A DNA stretch of 64,000 nucleotides from Pleionea sp052032335 (GTDB taxonomy: Bacteria > Pseudomonadota > Gammaproteobacteria > Enterobacterales > Kangiellaceae). The stretch lies in contig JBPEWV010000179.1 in the NCBI GenBank assembly GCA_052032335.1, forward strand, positions 10,498 through 74,497. Direction: 5' to 3'. Both the position numbers and the translations under genes were made by a program. The notes below the pieces were generated by a model. It did not search any database, had not been told where the DNA came from, and saw only the letters and a program-made list of their open reading frames with translations. Shown piece by piece: positions 8,594 to 17,205 of this stretch (its first letter is position 1; every line of letters begins with the position of its first letter).

Positions 8594-9058
8594 TTACTTC
8601 TCTTGGGAGCTAAACCATTCTTCCGGAGGGCAAGTTAGCCAAACAATATCGCCCCCTGGCTTAGCATTTTTCCAAGTATGTCTATCTCCTGAGAGGACAA
8701 GGGGCCCATTTGGAAGCCCTACTGGCTCACAAACGGGTAGAGGAAAATCTTTACCCTTCTTCTCAACCCACATAAACGCCTCTTTTCTACCACCAGATTG
8801 AAACAAATATATGTGCGTCCCTTGTTGCAAAGTAGTTGTCTTCCCCAGAAAAACGGACTTGTCTAACATCGTTTTCCCGTCAGTCAATTGAACTCCGTCT
8901 AGTACGCTGCCGTATTCTCTTTCAGATATATTCTCTAAATATTCCAGGACAATGCGATTATTACATTCTAACCAGTTATCTAAATTTACATTGCATTGTT
9001 GATTTGAAAATGCAGGCAATACTAGCGTTAGCCCTGTAATAAGAAGCAAAACTTTCAT
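8594..9058 (-). CDS. Hypothetical secreted protein
   Basis: The 154-residue product begins with a signal peptide (MKVLLLITGLTLVLPAFS, cut about AFS/NQQ). It has five cysteines after the cut, suggesting disulfides in the periplasm. I do not recognise a family. The open frame starts one codon earlier at a TTG; I prefer the ATG at 9058, which has a weak GGTGAG upstream. It is separated by 132 bp from the HELVH gene on the same strand, so they may be co-transcribed, though I see no functional tie. Confidence 0.65.
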   Translation of the reverse strand: MKVLLLITGLTLVLPAFSNQQCNVNLDNWLECNNRIVLEYLENISEREYGSVLDGVQLTDGKTMLDKSVFLGKTTTLQQGTHIYLFQSGGRKEAFMWVEKKGKDFPLPVCEPVGLPNGPLVLSGDRHTWKNAKPGGDIVWLTCPPEEWFSSQEK

Positions 9059-9533
9059 CAATGTAAACTCACCACTTGAGACTGACAGACTTAGAATAAC
9101 AGCTGACAGATTTAACCGACAATAAGAAAAATCAATTTGGAGAAGAATTCGACTGCAATCTTCTGCAAAAATTTTAATATCGCAAGTGTATCAGACAGAA
9201 AGGGATCGTTTGGCCCCTGCTAACCAAAATTTCGTTGGGGGAAGAGGTAGCAATGCTTCAGTGCCTCCAGTCAGAGTAAATTTCAACCTATTGACAACTG
9301 TGGCGAATCAATCATTCGCTCTGACCATTAACACTCTATAAATCATTGTAATGAAAAGAGATTTACTTAATAGAGCCAACTTTTAAAGTTGTGCTACGCA
9401 TCCAGTCCTTGCTATAAGTCGACTGACTATTTAAAAGCCACGTCCAAATGTATTCCAATTCTCTTTACATTACTTGCACCCGGGAATATAACTAATATTA
9501 CAAGTTCAAAACGCTCAAGCACGAGGGAATCTC
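9059..9533. other. Intergenic region with nested inverted repeats
   Basis: This 475-bp stretch has no convincing gene on either strand. It contains GCGAAT-N5-ATTCGC at 9303-9319 and a wider pair GTCAGAG (9270-9276) / CTCTGAC (9319-9325), so a branched stem is possible. A TTGACA at 9291 lies between the arms but lacks a good -10 at 16-18 bases. Function unknown. Confidence 0.4.
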
Positions 9534-10358
9534 ATGAAAAATCTGACTAAGCTATTACTCTTGTTCATTGCTGGCGTATTATTTCAAACAGTACAATCGC
9601 AGGAAAAAGAAATTGTCATGGTACCTATGCCGTCAGTTGATGACTTCACCAAAGGTAATGATGGTTGGGGATTCGGACTAGGCTTCGGTATTGAGTACGA
9701 ATCTGCCTACGAGGGATCGGATGAATTTGGCTTCGAAGTACAACCCGCTGGCGCAGTTCAGTGGCGCCATGGAGACGATGTTTTCTTTTGGGCTGGCGAG
9801 GCGTTGGGCTGGCGAGGTCTTCGATCGAATAGCTGGCTTCTCGAGGCTGCATTGGCTTTCGATGAAGGCAGAGAAGAAAGTGACTCAGATGAAGGCCATT
9901 TAGACGGGCTCGGTGATCAAGATGAAGGGACTGAAGTCGTATTTCAAGCACGTCGAGCTCTTGATGGAAATTGGCGTAACTGGCTGGTTGGCCGAGTAGT
10001 CACCGGAGACAATGGCAATCTCGGTTTATTCGGTATCGGACACCGCTTTGGCGATCAAAATGACGGAACAGGTTCGGAACTTTCTTTCGTCGTGGTTTTT
10101 CATGATAGCGAGTACGCTAATACCGGTTTTGGGATAAACGCCGAACAATCGACTGCGTCGGGGCTCAGTGAGACTCAATTAAGCGGCGGGTTTCGCTCGT
10201 TTGGTCTCGATTATAATTATCGGTATTACATTAACAATAATTGGCAAATCTTTGGCGAGGCACTCTATGAACGCTTTAGCAGTGATATTGAAAAGAGCCC
10301 GATTGCGCGCAGCAACTATGAAGCTGAGGTAGGTATTGGGTTTCTTTATCTATTCTAG
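9534..10358 (+). CDS. MipA/OmpV family outer-membrane protein
   Basis: This is a predicted outer-membrane beta-barrel of 274 residues with signal peptide (about 1-22). The segment GFGLGFGIEYESAYEGSDEF, followed by a strand containing VQWRHGDDVFFWAGEALGWR, is typical of the MipA/OmpV family, and the chain ends in aromatic FLYLF, a barrel-insertion signal. Family members have been linked to murein-synthesis scaffolding (MipA) or are osmotically regulated porin-like proteins (OmpV); which applies here is unknown. GAGGGA precedes the ATG at good spacing. It is a single gene. Confidence 0.85.
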   Translation: MKNLTKLLLLFIAGVLFQTVQSQEKEIVMVPMPSVDDFTKGNDGWGFGLGFGIEYESAYEGSDEFGFEVQPAGAVQWRHGDDVFFWAGEALGWRGLRSNSWLLEAALAFDEGREESDSDEGHLDGLGDQDEGTEVVFQARRALDGNWRNWLVGRVVTGDNGNLGLFGIGHRFGDQNDGTGSELSFVVVFHDSEYANTGFGINAEQSTASGLSETQLSGGFRSFGLDYNYRYYINNNWQIFGEALYERFSSDIEKSPIARSNYEAEVGIGFLYLF

Positions 10359-10455
10359 TCCAATTCAGTATTGCTTTTACAGCGAGAACATACCGTTTTC
10401 CCTTCCTGGTTAACTTTGCCGCAGACTCGCTGCTGACTGCTTTACGAAAATGGCT

Positions 10456-10998
10456 TTACTCTTTCTTATTTACCAGGACAACTTTAGTCCCCGCTAAGTG
10501 GTCATGAACGCAACGCTTGTCATTTCCGAAAATTGTCAAGACATTAATAATTGAAAGAAATCCTCCAATCACAGGAATACTCACCACCAAAGTTACAGGG
10601 ACAAAACGAATACCAAATACTCTAGCAAATGAAGTTAGTTCACCTGTTTGATAGTCTACAATCGCAATCTTTAAAAGTTTTTTACCGATTGTTTGTCCAT
10701 AGTTCAATAACAGATAGCCATTAAAAAGCAGATAAAGCGTAAAATATAGCACAGTAAAAATTGCCTCATCTATTAATACACTTCCGGTAAAAGTTTCCGT
10801 ACTTAAAAAGAAATCTTCAAACGAGCCAGCATGATACAAACTGAACACGGCAAAGCTCAGTGGTAAAAAAGTTACCATCAACAGCAATGTATCGATCAAA
10901 CTTGCCGCTAATCGAGCCCATCGAGATGCTAATTGAGATGAGAGATTATTCAGCTCTATCTGCGCCGAATCTGGCGACTGATATGGATTGGTTTCCAT
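10456..10998 (-). CDS. RDD family membrane protein
   Basis: The RDD domain is about 100-150 residues with two or three membrane helices, named for conserved Arg and Asp residues. Here SRWARLAASLIDTLLLMV (about 25-42) carries the first Arg/Asp pair, and YGQTIGKKLLKIAIVD (about 120-135) is the typical second conserved block. Three hydrophobic segments fit an inner-membrane protein; function is unclear for most of the family, though some are proposed transporters. The N-terminal METNPYQSPDS is also common in such proteins. AAGGAT lies 9 bases before the ATG. Confidence 0.88.
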   Translation of the reverse strand: METNPYQSPDSAQIELNNLSSQLASRWARLAASLIDTLLLMVTFLPLSFAVFSLYHAGSFEDFFLSTETFTGSVLIDEAIFTVLYFTLYLLFNGYLLLNYGQTIGKKLLKIAIVDYQTGELTSFARVFGIRFVPVTLVVSIPVIGGFLSIINVLTIFGNDKRCVHDHLAGTKVVLVNKKE

Positions 10999-11166
10999 TT
11001 AAATCATCCTTACAAATTATTTTCCGCCAAGGTAACTCATTTACCCTTAAGAAAAATCATTTAAACAACGCATTAACTATATCGATTTACTCGCAGAAAT
11101 CAAAGGTTTGCTTGCCACTTTTGTTTCTAAAAAACGATTTTGTTTTTGGTAGTTCTTATCAATGCG

Positions 11167-11595
11167 TTAAATTGAATCATAGACTGAGAAAACCACTGCC
11201 GCTTCATCGACGCCTTCGATAAACAGACCTTTGCTTTGGTAGTGACAATTAGCGGATCGTTTTAAACCGTTTCCAAGTGTGCCAAACAATATCGATTGGT
11301 CGACTGATCGGGCTAAATATTTCAAAGCCTCTTTGTGAGCTTGGGGTGACATAGGTCGTTTATAACTTTTCCATTTTAGCGAATCAAAATTTCCATGAAC
11401 AGTAAGTGTGTCGCACTGTTTTACATGCAATCCAGAAAAATGTGTTATTAAAGCTAGCTCAACAACAAACTGACCTTCTTGGTCTTTTTGAAACTCAAAA
11501 CTCTTAACTTGTGCAGCAAAATAGCTCCCGCCAGCGGAAACACCAAACACGCTGAACGCAAATATAATCAAAAAGAGGGGCTTCAATGTCTTCAT
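11167..11595 (-). CDS. Hypothetical secreted protein
   Basis: The 142-residue product starts with a clear signal peptide (MKTLKPLFLIIFAFSVFGVSA). The mature part has two cysteines far apart and no motif I recognise. It lies upstream of the RDD gene on the same strand (168-bp gap) and 11 bp downstream of a GNAT gene, so it is probably transcribed with the latter. An AAAGG abuts the ATG with almost no spacing, so translation may be coupled or weak. Confidence 0.65.
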   Translation of the reverse strand: MKTLKPLFLIIFAFSVFGVSAGGSYFAAQVKSFEFQKDQEGQFVVELALITHFSGLHVKQCDTLTVHGNFDSLKWKSYKRPMSPQAHKEALKYLARSVDQSILFGTLGNGLKRSANCHYQSKGLFIEGVDEAAVVFSVYDSI

Positions 11596-11606
11596 CCTTT
11601 ATCGTT

Positions 11607-12029
11607 TTACAATGATTCAATCGCAAAATGATGGCAGTTAATATTGAATCCCTCTCTTAAATAAAATCGATGAGCCGCGTATCGCTGTACTCCAGAATCC
11701 AGATGCAGTTGTTCACAATGCTGTTGCTTGGCATGAGATTTTAACCAGTCGATCATTCGACCACCGGCGCCAGATGACCTTACGGACGCATCGGTGACCA
11801 AGTCGTCGACGTACATGTGTTTGCCCCAGGCGAGGCTTTCACGAATAACGAATCCGGCAACACAAATAATCGTTTGTTCCTGCTCCACGTAGGCCAGTTG
11901 ATACCCTTGTTCCAGCTGTTGCTTTATTTGCCTGGCTAATGATTCGGCCGTGAATTGGGTACGGAGTTGCAATAACACCGGTGCAATCCGCTGTAGATCA
12001 CTCGGTGACTGACATTGTTTGACCTGCAT
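11607..12029 (-). CDS. GNAT family N-acetyltransferase
   Basis: This is a single-domain acetyl-CoA-dependent acyltransferase of 140 residues. The acetyl-CoA-binding loop is VTDASVRSSGAGGRMIDWL (R/Q-x-x-G-x-G/A type), and the C-terminal AAHRFYLREGF is the usual GNAT motif B. Substrate unknown. The frame is open to a GTG at 12098 and an ATG at 12089, but the ATG at 12029 fits the family start, has AAGG upstream and leaves room for a promoter divergent from the toxin-antitoxin pair. Confidence 0.85.
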   Translation of the reverse strand: MQVKQCQSPSDLQRIAPVLLQLRTQFTAESLARQIKQQLEQGYQLAYVEQEQTIICVAGFVIRESLAWGKHMYVDDLVTDASVRSSGAGGRMIDWLKSHAKQQHCEQLHLDSGVQRYAAHRFYLREGFNINCHHFAIESL

Positions 12030-12121
12030 CGGTAGTTCAACCTTAGTATGAATTCGAATGTTTAGAGGATAATCGGTATTTTTGAACATTACCAGCACTG
12101 TGCAAACGCTTCACTTTACCC

Positions 12122-12127
12122 TATAAT
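12122..12127 (+). promoter_or_regulatory. -10 box for the Xre-RES toxin-antitoxin operon
   Basis: TATAAT at 12122-12127 is a perfect -10 hexamer 33 bases before the antitoxin ATG, giving a leader of about 27 bases. No good -35 is visible (TGTGCA at 17 bases), which suits a promoter controlled by the antitoxin. AGAGGT at 12145-12150 is the ribosome-binding site. Confidence 0.55.
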
Positions 12128-12160
12128 GAAGCATACACACACCAAGAGGTAGTCACATTA

Positions 12161-12532
12161 ATGAGTGCGAACCACCGCGCAGAACCCGATGCAGCGCACG
12201 TTTTGGGTAAGTCTGTACTCGCTGCCGCCGATTTTTTAGGACTCTCAGCCGACGCTCTAGGGCAGATAATCGGGCGCGATCGGACTTCGATTTCACGATT
12301 AAAAAAGAACCCAATGATTGAGCCCTCGAGTAAGACTGGCGAATTGGCGCTACTGCTGATACGAGTGTATCGCGGCTTGTTCGCCATTTTGGGTGGCAAT
12401 CAGACGGCCATGAAGGAGTGGCTGAATCAAAACAATCGCGCGCTGGGCAATCGCCCTCAGGAAATGATGAAAACGGTCACAGGACTGGCCACCACAGTGC
12501 AGTATATTGACGCCATGCGTGGCAAAATTTAA
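12161..12532 (+). CDS. Antitoxin of RES-Xre type (MbcA/ParS/Xre family)
   Basis: This 123-residue protein has the layout of Xre/MbcA/ParS antitoxins. An N-terminal helix-turn-helix (LSADALGQIIGRDRTSISRL, about 28-47) likely binds the operon promoter. A C-terminal toxin-binding part (formerly DUF2384) has LALLLIRVYRGLFAILGGN and the family signature of a Leu/Asn-rich helix ending ALGNRPQEMM. The C-terminus normally inserts into the toxin active site. The toxin gene follows directly. Family knowledge gives the role; pairing is supported by adjacency. Confidence 0.92.
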   Translation: MSANHRAEPDAAHVLGKSVLAAADFLGLSADALGQIIGRDRTSISRLKKNPMIEPSSKTGELALLLIRVYRGLFAILGGNQTAMKEWLNQNNRALGNRPQEMMKTVTGLATTVQYIDAMRGKI

Positions 12533-12580
12533 TTGCATCCTGAACAAAAACAACACAGAAAAACGGGAACCGAATTTATC

Positions 12581-13342
12581 ATGGAACCGAGCCAGCTTTG
12601 GCAATCTGTCAATGGTCCAGCACATGTTCAACCTCTCAGTCTCAAACTGTATCGAGTGGTCGAAAGTCAGGAGCAAGTTGCCACCACTTTGATTACTGAG
12701 AGCAGCGAAGAACAACAGCTTCTTGAGCAGTTGCTTGAAGATAACAAACCAAAGCAAGACAAGGCTCTGAGTCGACGCCACTACCTGATCAAAACCCCGT
12801 TTCGTTATCCCCCACTTCGTTATGGCTCACGATTTGGCACGGTATGGGAGCCCAGTTTATTCTACGGTTCAAAAACCGTCGACTGTGCACTTGCTGAAGT
12901 CGCCTACTATCGCTTTCGATTTCTTTACGACATGGAAGACAGTCGGGCCTTAACACAACACAATATTCAGTCATACCATGCATCATTCTACGTAAACACT
13001 CAGTCGGAAAAGGCCATTCAATTACATCAACCGCCATTTAAACATTATCAATCGGAGCTATGCTCAGTAACCAGTTACTCAATGACCCAGCCTCTGGGCC
13101 AAGCCATGCGATCGCACGGAGTCGAGTTATTCTGTTACCAGTCGGCCCGATGCAATGACGGGATCAACGGTGCCGCATTTCATCACTCGGTGATTAAGTC
13201 GGCGAAACCAATGAAACTGGAAAACTGGCAATGTCTGACGCAGGAAAACCGAGTCGTTTTTCACAACCCGGTCAGCCATAAAAGTTGGGAGTTTAATAAA
13301 ATTGAGTTTATGCTGGACGGCGAATTCCCAGTCATTTCTTAA
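12581..13342 (+). CDS. RES domain toxin
   Basis: RES toxins in studied systems degrade or modify NAD+ and arrest growth. The three signature residues are visible: Arg in PPLRYGSRFG, Glu in CALAEVAYYRF, and Ser in LFCYQSARC. The 253-residue length is in the larger RES range, and the family's conserved GTVWEPSLFYGS is present. The frame is open from a TTG at 12533, touching the antitoxin stop, but the ATG at 12581 with a GGGA upstream looks better. The stop overlaps the stop of the convergent GNAT gene by 3 bp. Confidence 0.92.
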   Translation: MEPSQLWQSVNGPAHVQPLSLKLYRVVESQEQVATTLITESSEEQQLLEQLLEDNKPKQDKALSRRHYLIKTPFRYPPLRYGSRFGTVWEPSLFYGSKTVDCALAEVAYYRFRFLYDMEDSRALTQHNIQSYHASFYVNTQSEKAIQLHQPPFKHYQSELCSVTSYSMTQPLGQAMRSHGVELFCYQSARCNDGINGAAFHHSVIKSAKPMKLENWQCLTQENRVVFHNPVSHKSWEFNKIEFMLDGEFPVIS

Positions 13343-13785
13343 CGAGCAACAGGCCCAGTGCTTAGCTCCAGCCGCATAAAATATTCGTACTCGTCTTCAC
13401 CAACAATGTTAAAGCCCTGTCGCAGATAAAGTCGTAACGCCGGATTTTTTTTAAGTACGGTTAACACCAAGTTCTTGTTAGCCTGTTTTGCATCAGCAGC
13501 CAGTTGTTCTATCACCCGACGACCAATGCCTTTATTTTGAAGTGCGGGTTCGATTTGCAACTGCATCAGTTCAATCGCCTCCTCGGTTTCTTTGAACTTC
13601 ACCGTACCCAATCGATTGCCATTCTCCTGTAAAAGATAAGAGCAATCGAATTGCTCCATCAACCGAGAAACATGCTCCTCTTCACTCAAAAAAATACCCT
13701 CATTTTCAAGATGCGAGTTCATGGTCGCCTTGCGTAATTCGAGTAAATAGGATTGATCATTAGGTGTTGCCAGAATAAAGTTCAT
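13339..13785 (-). CDS. GNAT family N-acetyltransferase
   Basis: This acyltransferase of 148 residues has the acetyl-CoA loop LQIEPALQNKGIGRRVIEQL (Q/R-x-x-G-x-G/R) and downstream NPALRLYLRQGFNIVGEDEYEYFM, the usual strand-helix end of the fold. Substrate unknown. I chose the ATG at 13785, preceded by CGGAAAA, rather than the in-frame TTG at 13812 that has no ribosome-binding site. It is convergent with the RES toxin, stop codons overlapping. Confidence 0.86.
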   Translation of the reverse strand: MNFILATPNDQSYLLELRKATMNSHLENEGIFLSEEEHVSRLMEQFDCSYLLQENGNRLGTVKFKETEEAIELMQLQIEPALQNKGIGRRVIEQLAADAKQANKNLVLTVLKKNPALRLYLRQGFNIVGEDEYEYFMRLELSTGPVAR

Positions 13786-13982
13786 AACGTTTTCCGTAAG
13801 TAAAAGTTCCAAAGAAAAAGTACGGTGATGAATTCAGAATAAAAAAGTCCTTTCGCATAGTATTTCGAAATAAAAACCAGCTCATTTTGTGATTTTTGGG
13901 CAGTTTTTTTCGATAGCTCTCAAGTCAAAGACCCCGCTGCCGATGACGCCTCTAATTCGCCAACGAAACCCTGGGGAGCACC

Positions 13983-15209
13983 ATGTTTAACCCTATGTCT
14001 AATATTAGCTCAAGTGCAGACGCCAACGCCAATACTAACGCTAACAATGCCGCCGCCAGCACTGTTCGTAATCGAAGCAGTAGGATGCCAGCTGCATCAG
14101 AAAGCACCATCGCTCCCGACATTCGTTCAGGTAATGCGTTTGATATTTTCAACTCCGTATTGCAAAAAGCGTATCAGCGATTGGCACAACCCATGACTCT
14201 CTCGCCCTCACCCGAAACAGCGAGTCGGTTTGCCGGGTTTCAACCCGAGGGTAAAATCACTTCGCAACAAGCAGCAGGGACGATTCTCGATTTCATTCAA
14301 CAGCGAATCGAGACCGACAAAGCCGGTGGCGCTTCCAAAGAGCAGTTGAACCGGTCGTTGACACAAGCGCAACAAGGTTTTGAGAAAGGTTTTAATGAAG
14401 CCAAGAACATTATTGAAGGCCTCGGACTGTTAACGGATAAACTGGCCGATGAAATTCAAGACACCTTCAGCCGAGTTACAGACGGCATCAACGAACTTCG
14501 ACAATCTATCAACCGACCTTCGAACCGCACCAGTAACCTATCGACGGCGGTTTTGTCTACCGAATATAGCAGTAGCCGAAGTTTTTCCTTGGCACTAACG
14601 ACACAAGATGGCGACCGGATCACGGTCGAAATCGCCCGCTCACAGCAATCGTTTAGCGCACTTGCCAATGCATCGTCGAAAGACAGTTCTGCGATATTGC
14701 TGTCGCAACAGCGTTCCAATTCGACTTCATTCGAGCTCACAGTCAATGGCGAACTGGATGACGATGAACTTCAAGCCATCAATGATTTACTGAATGACAT
14801 TGACGCCATCGCCAGTGACTTTTACAGCGGAAAATTAGATCAGGCCTTCGCCGCCGCTACTCAGCTAAACTTTGATATTAGCGAACTGTCGAGCCTCGAT
14901 CTCAACTTAAAACAGACCACTCGTGTCAGCGCCATTGCCGCCTACGAGTCGAACAGAGACACACCGGCTCAGTCTGCCTTGCCAAATGTCGGTGATTTAT
15001 TAAATCAACTGGAAAACATTGCGAAAAATGCTCAATATTTTTCTCAGCCACAAAAGTTAATTGACGATCTCGCAGCGGGACTTACCGCACTTAAGCAAAG
15101 TGAAGCACCCGATAATGAAGTCGCTGCCGAGCCATCAGCTTCTCAAGCGGGACTATTCGATGAGTTCAGGAGCAAGCTGACCAGTCTTCTCTCTACATTA
15201 ATCGAATAA
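13983..15209 (+). CDS. DUF5610 domain protein
   Basis: The 408-residue protein has no signal peptide. Residues 1-40 are Asn/Ala/Thr-rich low complexity (DANANTNANNAAAST). Residues about 48-175 resemble DUF5610: a conserved helical region containing AFDIFNSVLQKAYQRL and later GFNEAKNIIEGLGLLTD. The remainder is Ser/Gln/Asp-rich and probably helical. Function is unknown. From memory, DUF5610 proteins occur in flagellated gammaproteobacteria; the disordered head and helical body look like a secreted or structural accessory, but that is inference. GGGGAGC precedes the ATG. It is convergent with the next gene at 8 bp. Confidence 0.75.
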   Translation: MFNPMSNISSSADANANTNANNAAASTVRNRSSRMPAASESTIAPDIRSGNAFDIFNSVLQKAYQRLAQPMTLSPSPETASRFAGFQPEGKITSQQAAGTILDFIQQRIETDKAGGASKEQLNRSLTQAQQGFEKGFNEAKNIIEGLGLLTDKLADEIQDTFSRVTDGINELRQSINRPSNRTSNLSTAVLSTEYSSSRSFSLALTTQDGDRITVEIARSQQSFSALANASSKDSSAILLSQQRSNSTSFELTVNGELDDDELQAINDLLNDIDAIASDFYSGKLDQAFAAATQLNFDISELSSLDLNLKQTTRVSAIAAYESNRDTPAQSALPNVGDLLNQLENIAKNAQYFSQPQKLIDDLAAGLTALKQSEAPDNEVAAEPSASQAGLFDEFRSKLTSLLSTLIE

Positions 15210-15217
15210 ACGATGGG

Positions 15218-15646
15218 TCAAGTCAAGGTTGGCGGCGAAGTAAGCCACTGCTCAGCTGCCTCTTTGTCAAAAAATATTCGCATGCGAATGGTGGGGTCGT
15301 TAATGCAATACTTGAGGAAACGGGACTTATCGATAATATAAGACTCACCCAATAGCAAGGCTATTCGTCCTTTAAACAGACCAACATGGTCTTCCATAAA
15401 TTCGGCAATCTGGTAAATATCGAGCTCGTTCAGATTGCACTTGGTTTCCATCAAATCAAACAAAAAGTCGTCGGTGCTGTCTTCACCCAACTTGCTCAAC
15501 ATATTCCTCATTGCTTTCAAGGTTTGGTCATAATCAAACTTACCTTTTAAGTCGAGCTTTACAAAGTCTGATTCTTTAACGATATTCAACTTAAGCACGG
15601 GCCATTCACTTTCGCCAATCGGATTCGAACTTTCATTATAGTCCAA
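15218..15646 (-). CDS. Hypothetical SpoIIAA/STAS-like protein
   Basis: The 142-residue soluble protein has the rhythm of a SpoIIAA-like or STAS fold: alternating strands and helices (FVKLDLKGKFDYDQTLKAM, then FLFDLMETKCN, then GRIALLLG). It looks like a small cytoplasmic regulatory protein; I do not recognise a named family. The frame begins at a TTG with no ribosome-binding site. A GTG 16 codons in is an alternative, so the true start is uncertain. A perfect minus-strand TATAAT lies within the first codons (about 15636-15641), which would favour a later start. Confidence 0.6.
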   Translation of the reverse strand: MDYNESSNPIGESEWPVLKLNIVKESDFVKLDLKGKFDYDQTLKAMRNMLSKLGEDSTDDFLFDLMETKCNLNELDIYQIAEFMEDHVGLFKGRIALLLGESYIIDKSRFLKYCINDPTIRMRIFFDKEAAEQWLTSPPTLT

Positions 15647-15735
15647 TGCACAGTTTTTAATGTGACATTTTATCCGCTATCATCCATTATCATTGAACGG
15701 CCTACCAAAGACAGAAACACCAAAAGGTGATGAAG

Positions 15736-16119
15736 ATGAGCAATAAACGTAATCCACTGACTCCGGAAGAACACTATGTCATTATCGAAAAAGGAACGGA
15801 ACGCCCGTTTACTGGTAAATATGACAATTTCTTTGCTCCGGGATTGTATGTTTGTAAACAGTGTGAGGCCCCTTTGTACCGCTCTGAACATAAATTTCAA
15901 TCGAGCTGCGGCTGGCCGAGCTTTGACGACGAAATACCCGGAGCCGTAAAGCGAGAGACTGACGCGGATGGTCGCCGTACTGAAATTCTATGCGCCAACT
16001 GCGGAGGCCATCTGGGACATGTTTTTGAAGGCGAGCGGCTGACAGAAAAAAACGTGCGCCACTGTGTGAATTCGATTTCGATGACGTTTGTTAGCAATAA
16101 TTCAGAAGATAACGATTGA
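15736..16119 (+). CDS. msrB: Peptide-methionine (R)-S-oxide reductase MsrB
   Basis: MsrB reduces methionine-R-sulfoxide in oxidised proteins. The 127-residue protein shows the zinc pairs CKQC (40, 43) and CANC (86, 89), the family block SSCGWPSF with Cys58, and catalytic Cys110 in RHCVNS. GGHLGHVF is also diagnostic. The frame opens with GTG-ATG-AAG-ATG from 15727; AAAAGG at 15722-15727 is correctly spaced only for the third, the ATG at 15736. It has no signal peptide, so it is cytoplasmic. It is convergent with the metallo-beta-lactamase-like gene. Confidence 0.96.
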   Translation: MSNKRNPLTPEEHYVIIEKGTERPFTGKYDNFFAPGLYVCKQCEAPLYRSEHKFQSSCGWPSFDDEIPGAVKRETDADGRRTEILCANCGGHLGHVFEGERLTEKNVRHCVNSISMTFVSNNSEDND

Positions 16120-16145
16120 TTCGCGTAGAAGTGCTCGATGAATTA

Positions 16146-17063
16146 TTAATTCGCCTTTATCGCGGCCTCCTTTTGCAACCGCTTTTCTAATCGATGCAGA
16201 ACCCTTGCCGAATAATCAATGCACCCACTGGAATTAACAAGACCTTGCTTGGCATTAAGGCGTCTCGGCATTTGGCTGGCACTGGGATGCGGAGCCAGAA
16301 GAATGTCGCATTCTAGCTTGGCTAACTTGTCCAGTCCGTTTCGATAAGTCCGAATGTATTCAGGGTGATCACTGAAGCGATAATCGTCGCGACTGACCGG
16401 AGACAGGCTATCGGCGTATACCAGGGACAAGCACTGCTTGTCCTGACACGATTGCCACTGCCAGCTGATGGCTCCAGGCGTGTGCCCGGGAGTAAAAATG
16501 GGCTTAAACGATAGTTCGCCTAAAGTAACGCTTTGCAACTCCTCGACTAATTCAACTAACTTTACAGAGGGGAAGTCATCGTGCATGCCAAATTGAGGAT
16601 CATCTATTGATACCTTCCCTGTTCGCATCACTGAAGCTGCTCTAGGAGAGGTCAATAATGTAGCCCCCGTTCTTGATTGTAAAGTCGCCATCCCACCGAC
16701 GTGGTCAAAATGTTCGTGGCTATTGAGCAATAATTTAATATCGGTTAATTGAAAGCCCAACTCCTCGATATTCTTTGCAATGTATTCTGCTCCTATTTGA
16801 GTTCCACTATCGATAAGGACATGCCCTTTTCCACCGACAATCAATAAAGCAGATATACCACAAGTACCAACGTAATAGGTGTTGCCAAATATTCGAAATG
16901 GCGGCCCTGGCTTATCCCAGTCGTCCCAATCTACGCACTGTTTACTCCATTCTGCGTATTGCGGGTTAGGCTTGCTTGCAGACGCCTGTTGCGCGGCAAA
17001 CACCTTACTTGATAGCAAGCCAATAATAAAAACACTAACACTCAAAACAGTGGTTTTTGACAT
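16146..17063 (-). CDS. Subclass B3 metallo-beta-lactamase-like hydrolase
   Basis: This is a periplasmic zinc hydrolase of 305 residues with signal peptide (cut about FAA/QQA). The zinc ligands of the B3 subclass are in order: HEHFDH (His116-x-His118-x-Asp120-His121 in standard numbering), His196 in TPGHTPG, and His263 in LLAPHPSAS. The region PFRIFGNTYYVGTCGISALL matches the B3 N-terminal sheet that packs the active site. The usual HAHFDH is HEHFDH here. B3 enzymes hydrolyse penicillins, cephalosporins and carbapenems, but environmental relatives may have other substrates. Activity needs testing. No mobile element is nearby. Confidence 0.87.
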   Translation of the reverse strand: MSKTTVLSVSVFIIGLLSSKVFAAQQASASKPNPQYAEWSKQCVDWDDWDKPGPPFRIFGNTYYVGTCGISALLIVGGKGHVLIDSGTQIGAEYIAKNIEELGFQLTDIKLLLNSHEHFDHVGGMATLQSRTGATLLTSPRAASVMRTGKVSIDDPQFGMHDDFPSVKLVELVEELQSVTLGELSFKPIFTPGHTPGAISWQWQSCQDKQCLSLVYADSLSPVSRDDYRFSDHPEYIRTYRNGLDKLAKLECDILLAPHPSASQMPRRLNAKQGLVNSSGCIDYSARVLHRLEKRLQKEAAIKAN

Positions 17064-17205
17064 AATATTTGATCTTTAATTTTACCAATTGTTCACAATA
17101 ACAAAATAATTGTATTTAAAGAACTGAGGAGAATAATCGAACTTAAACATTATGACTTAGCCAGTAAGTTCGCGATCCTTTTAAGTCTACAAAGTTCTTT
17201 ATTGG

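Noticed and set aside
11607..13785. GNAT-type toxin-antitoxin (TacT-like) modules
   Set aside because: Neither GNAT gene is preceded by a small ribbon-helix-helix antitoxin gene, so they are treated as ordinary acetyltransferases.
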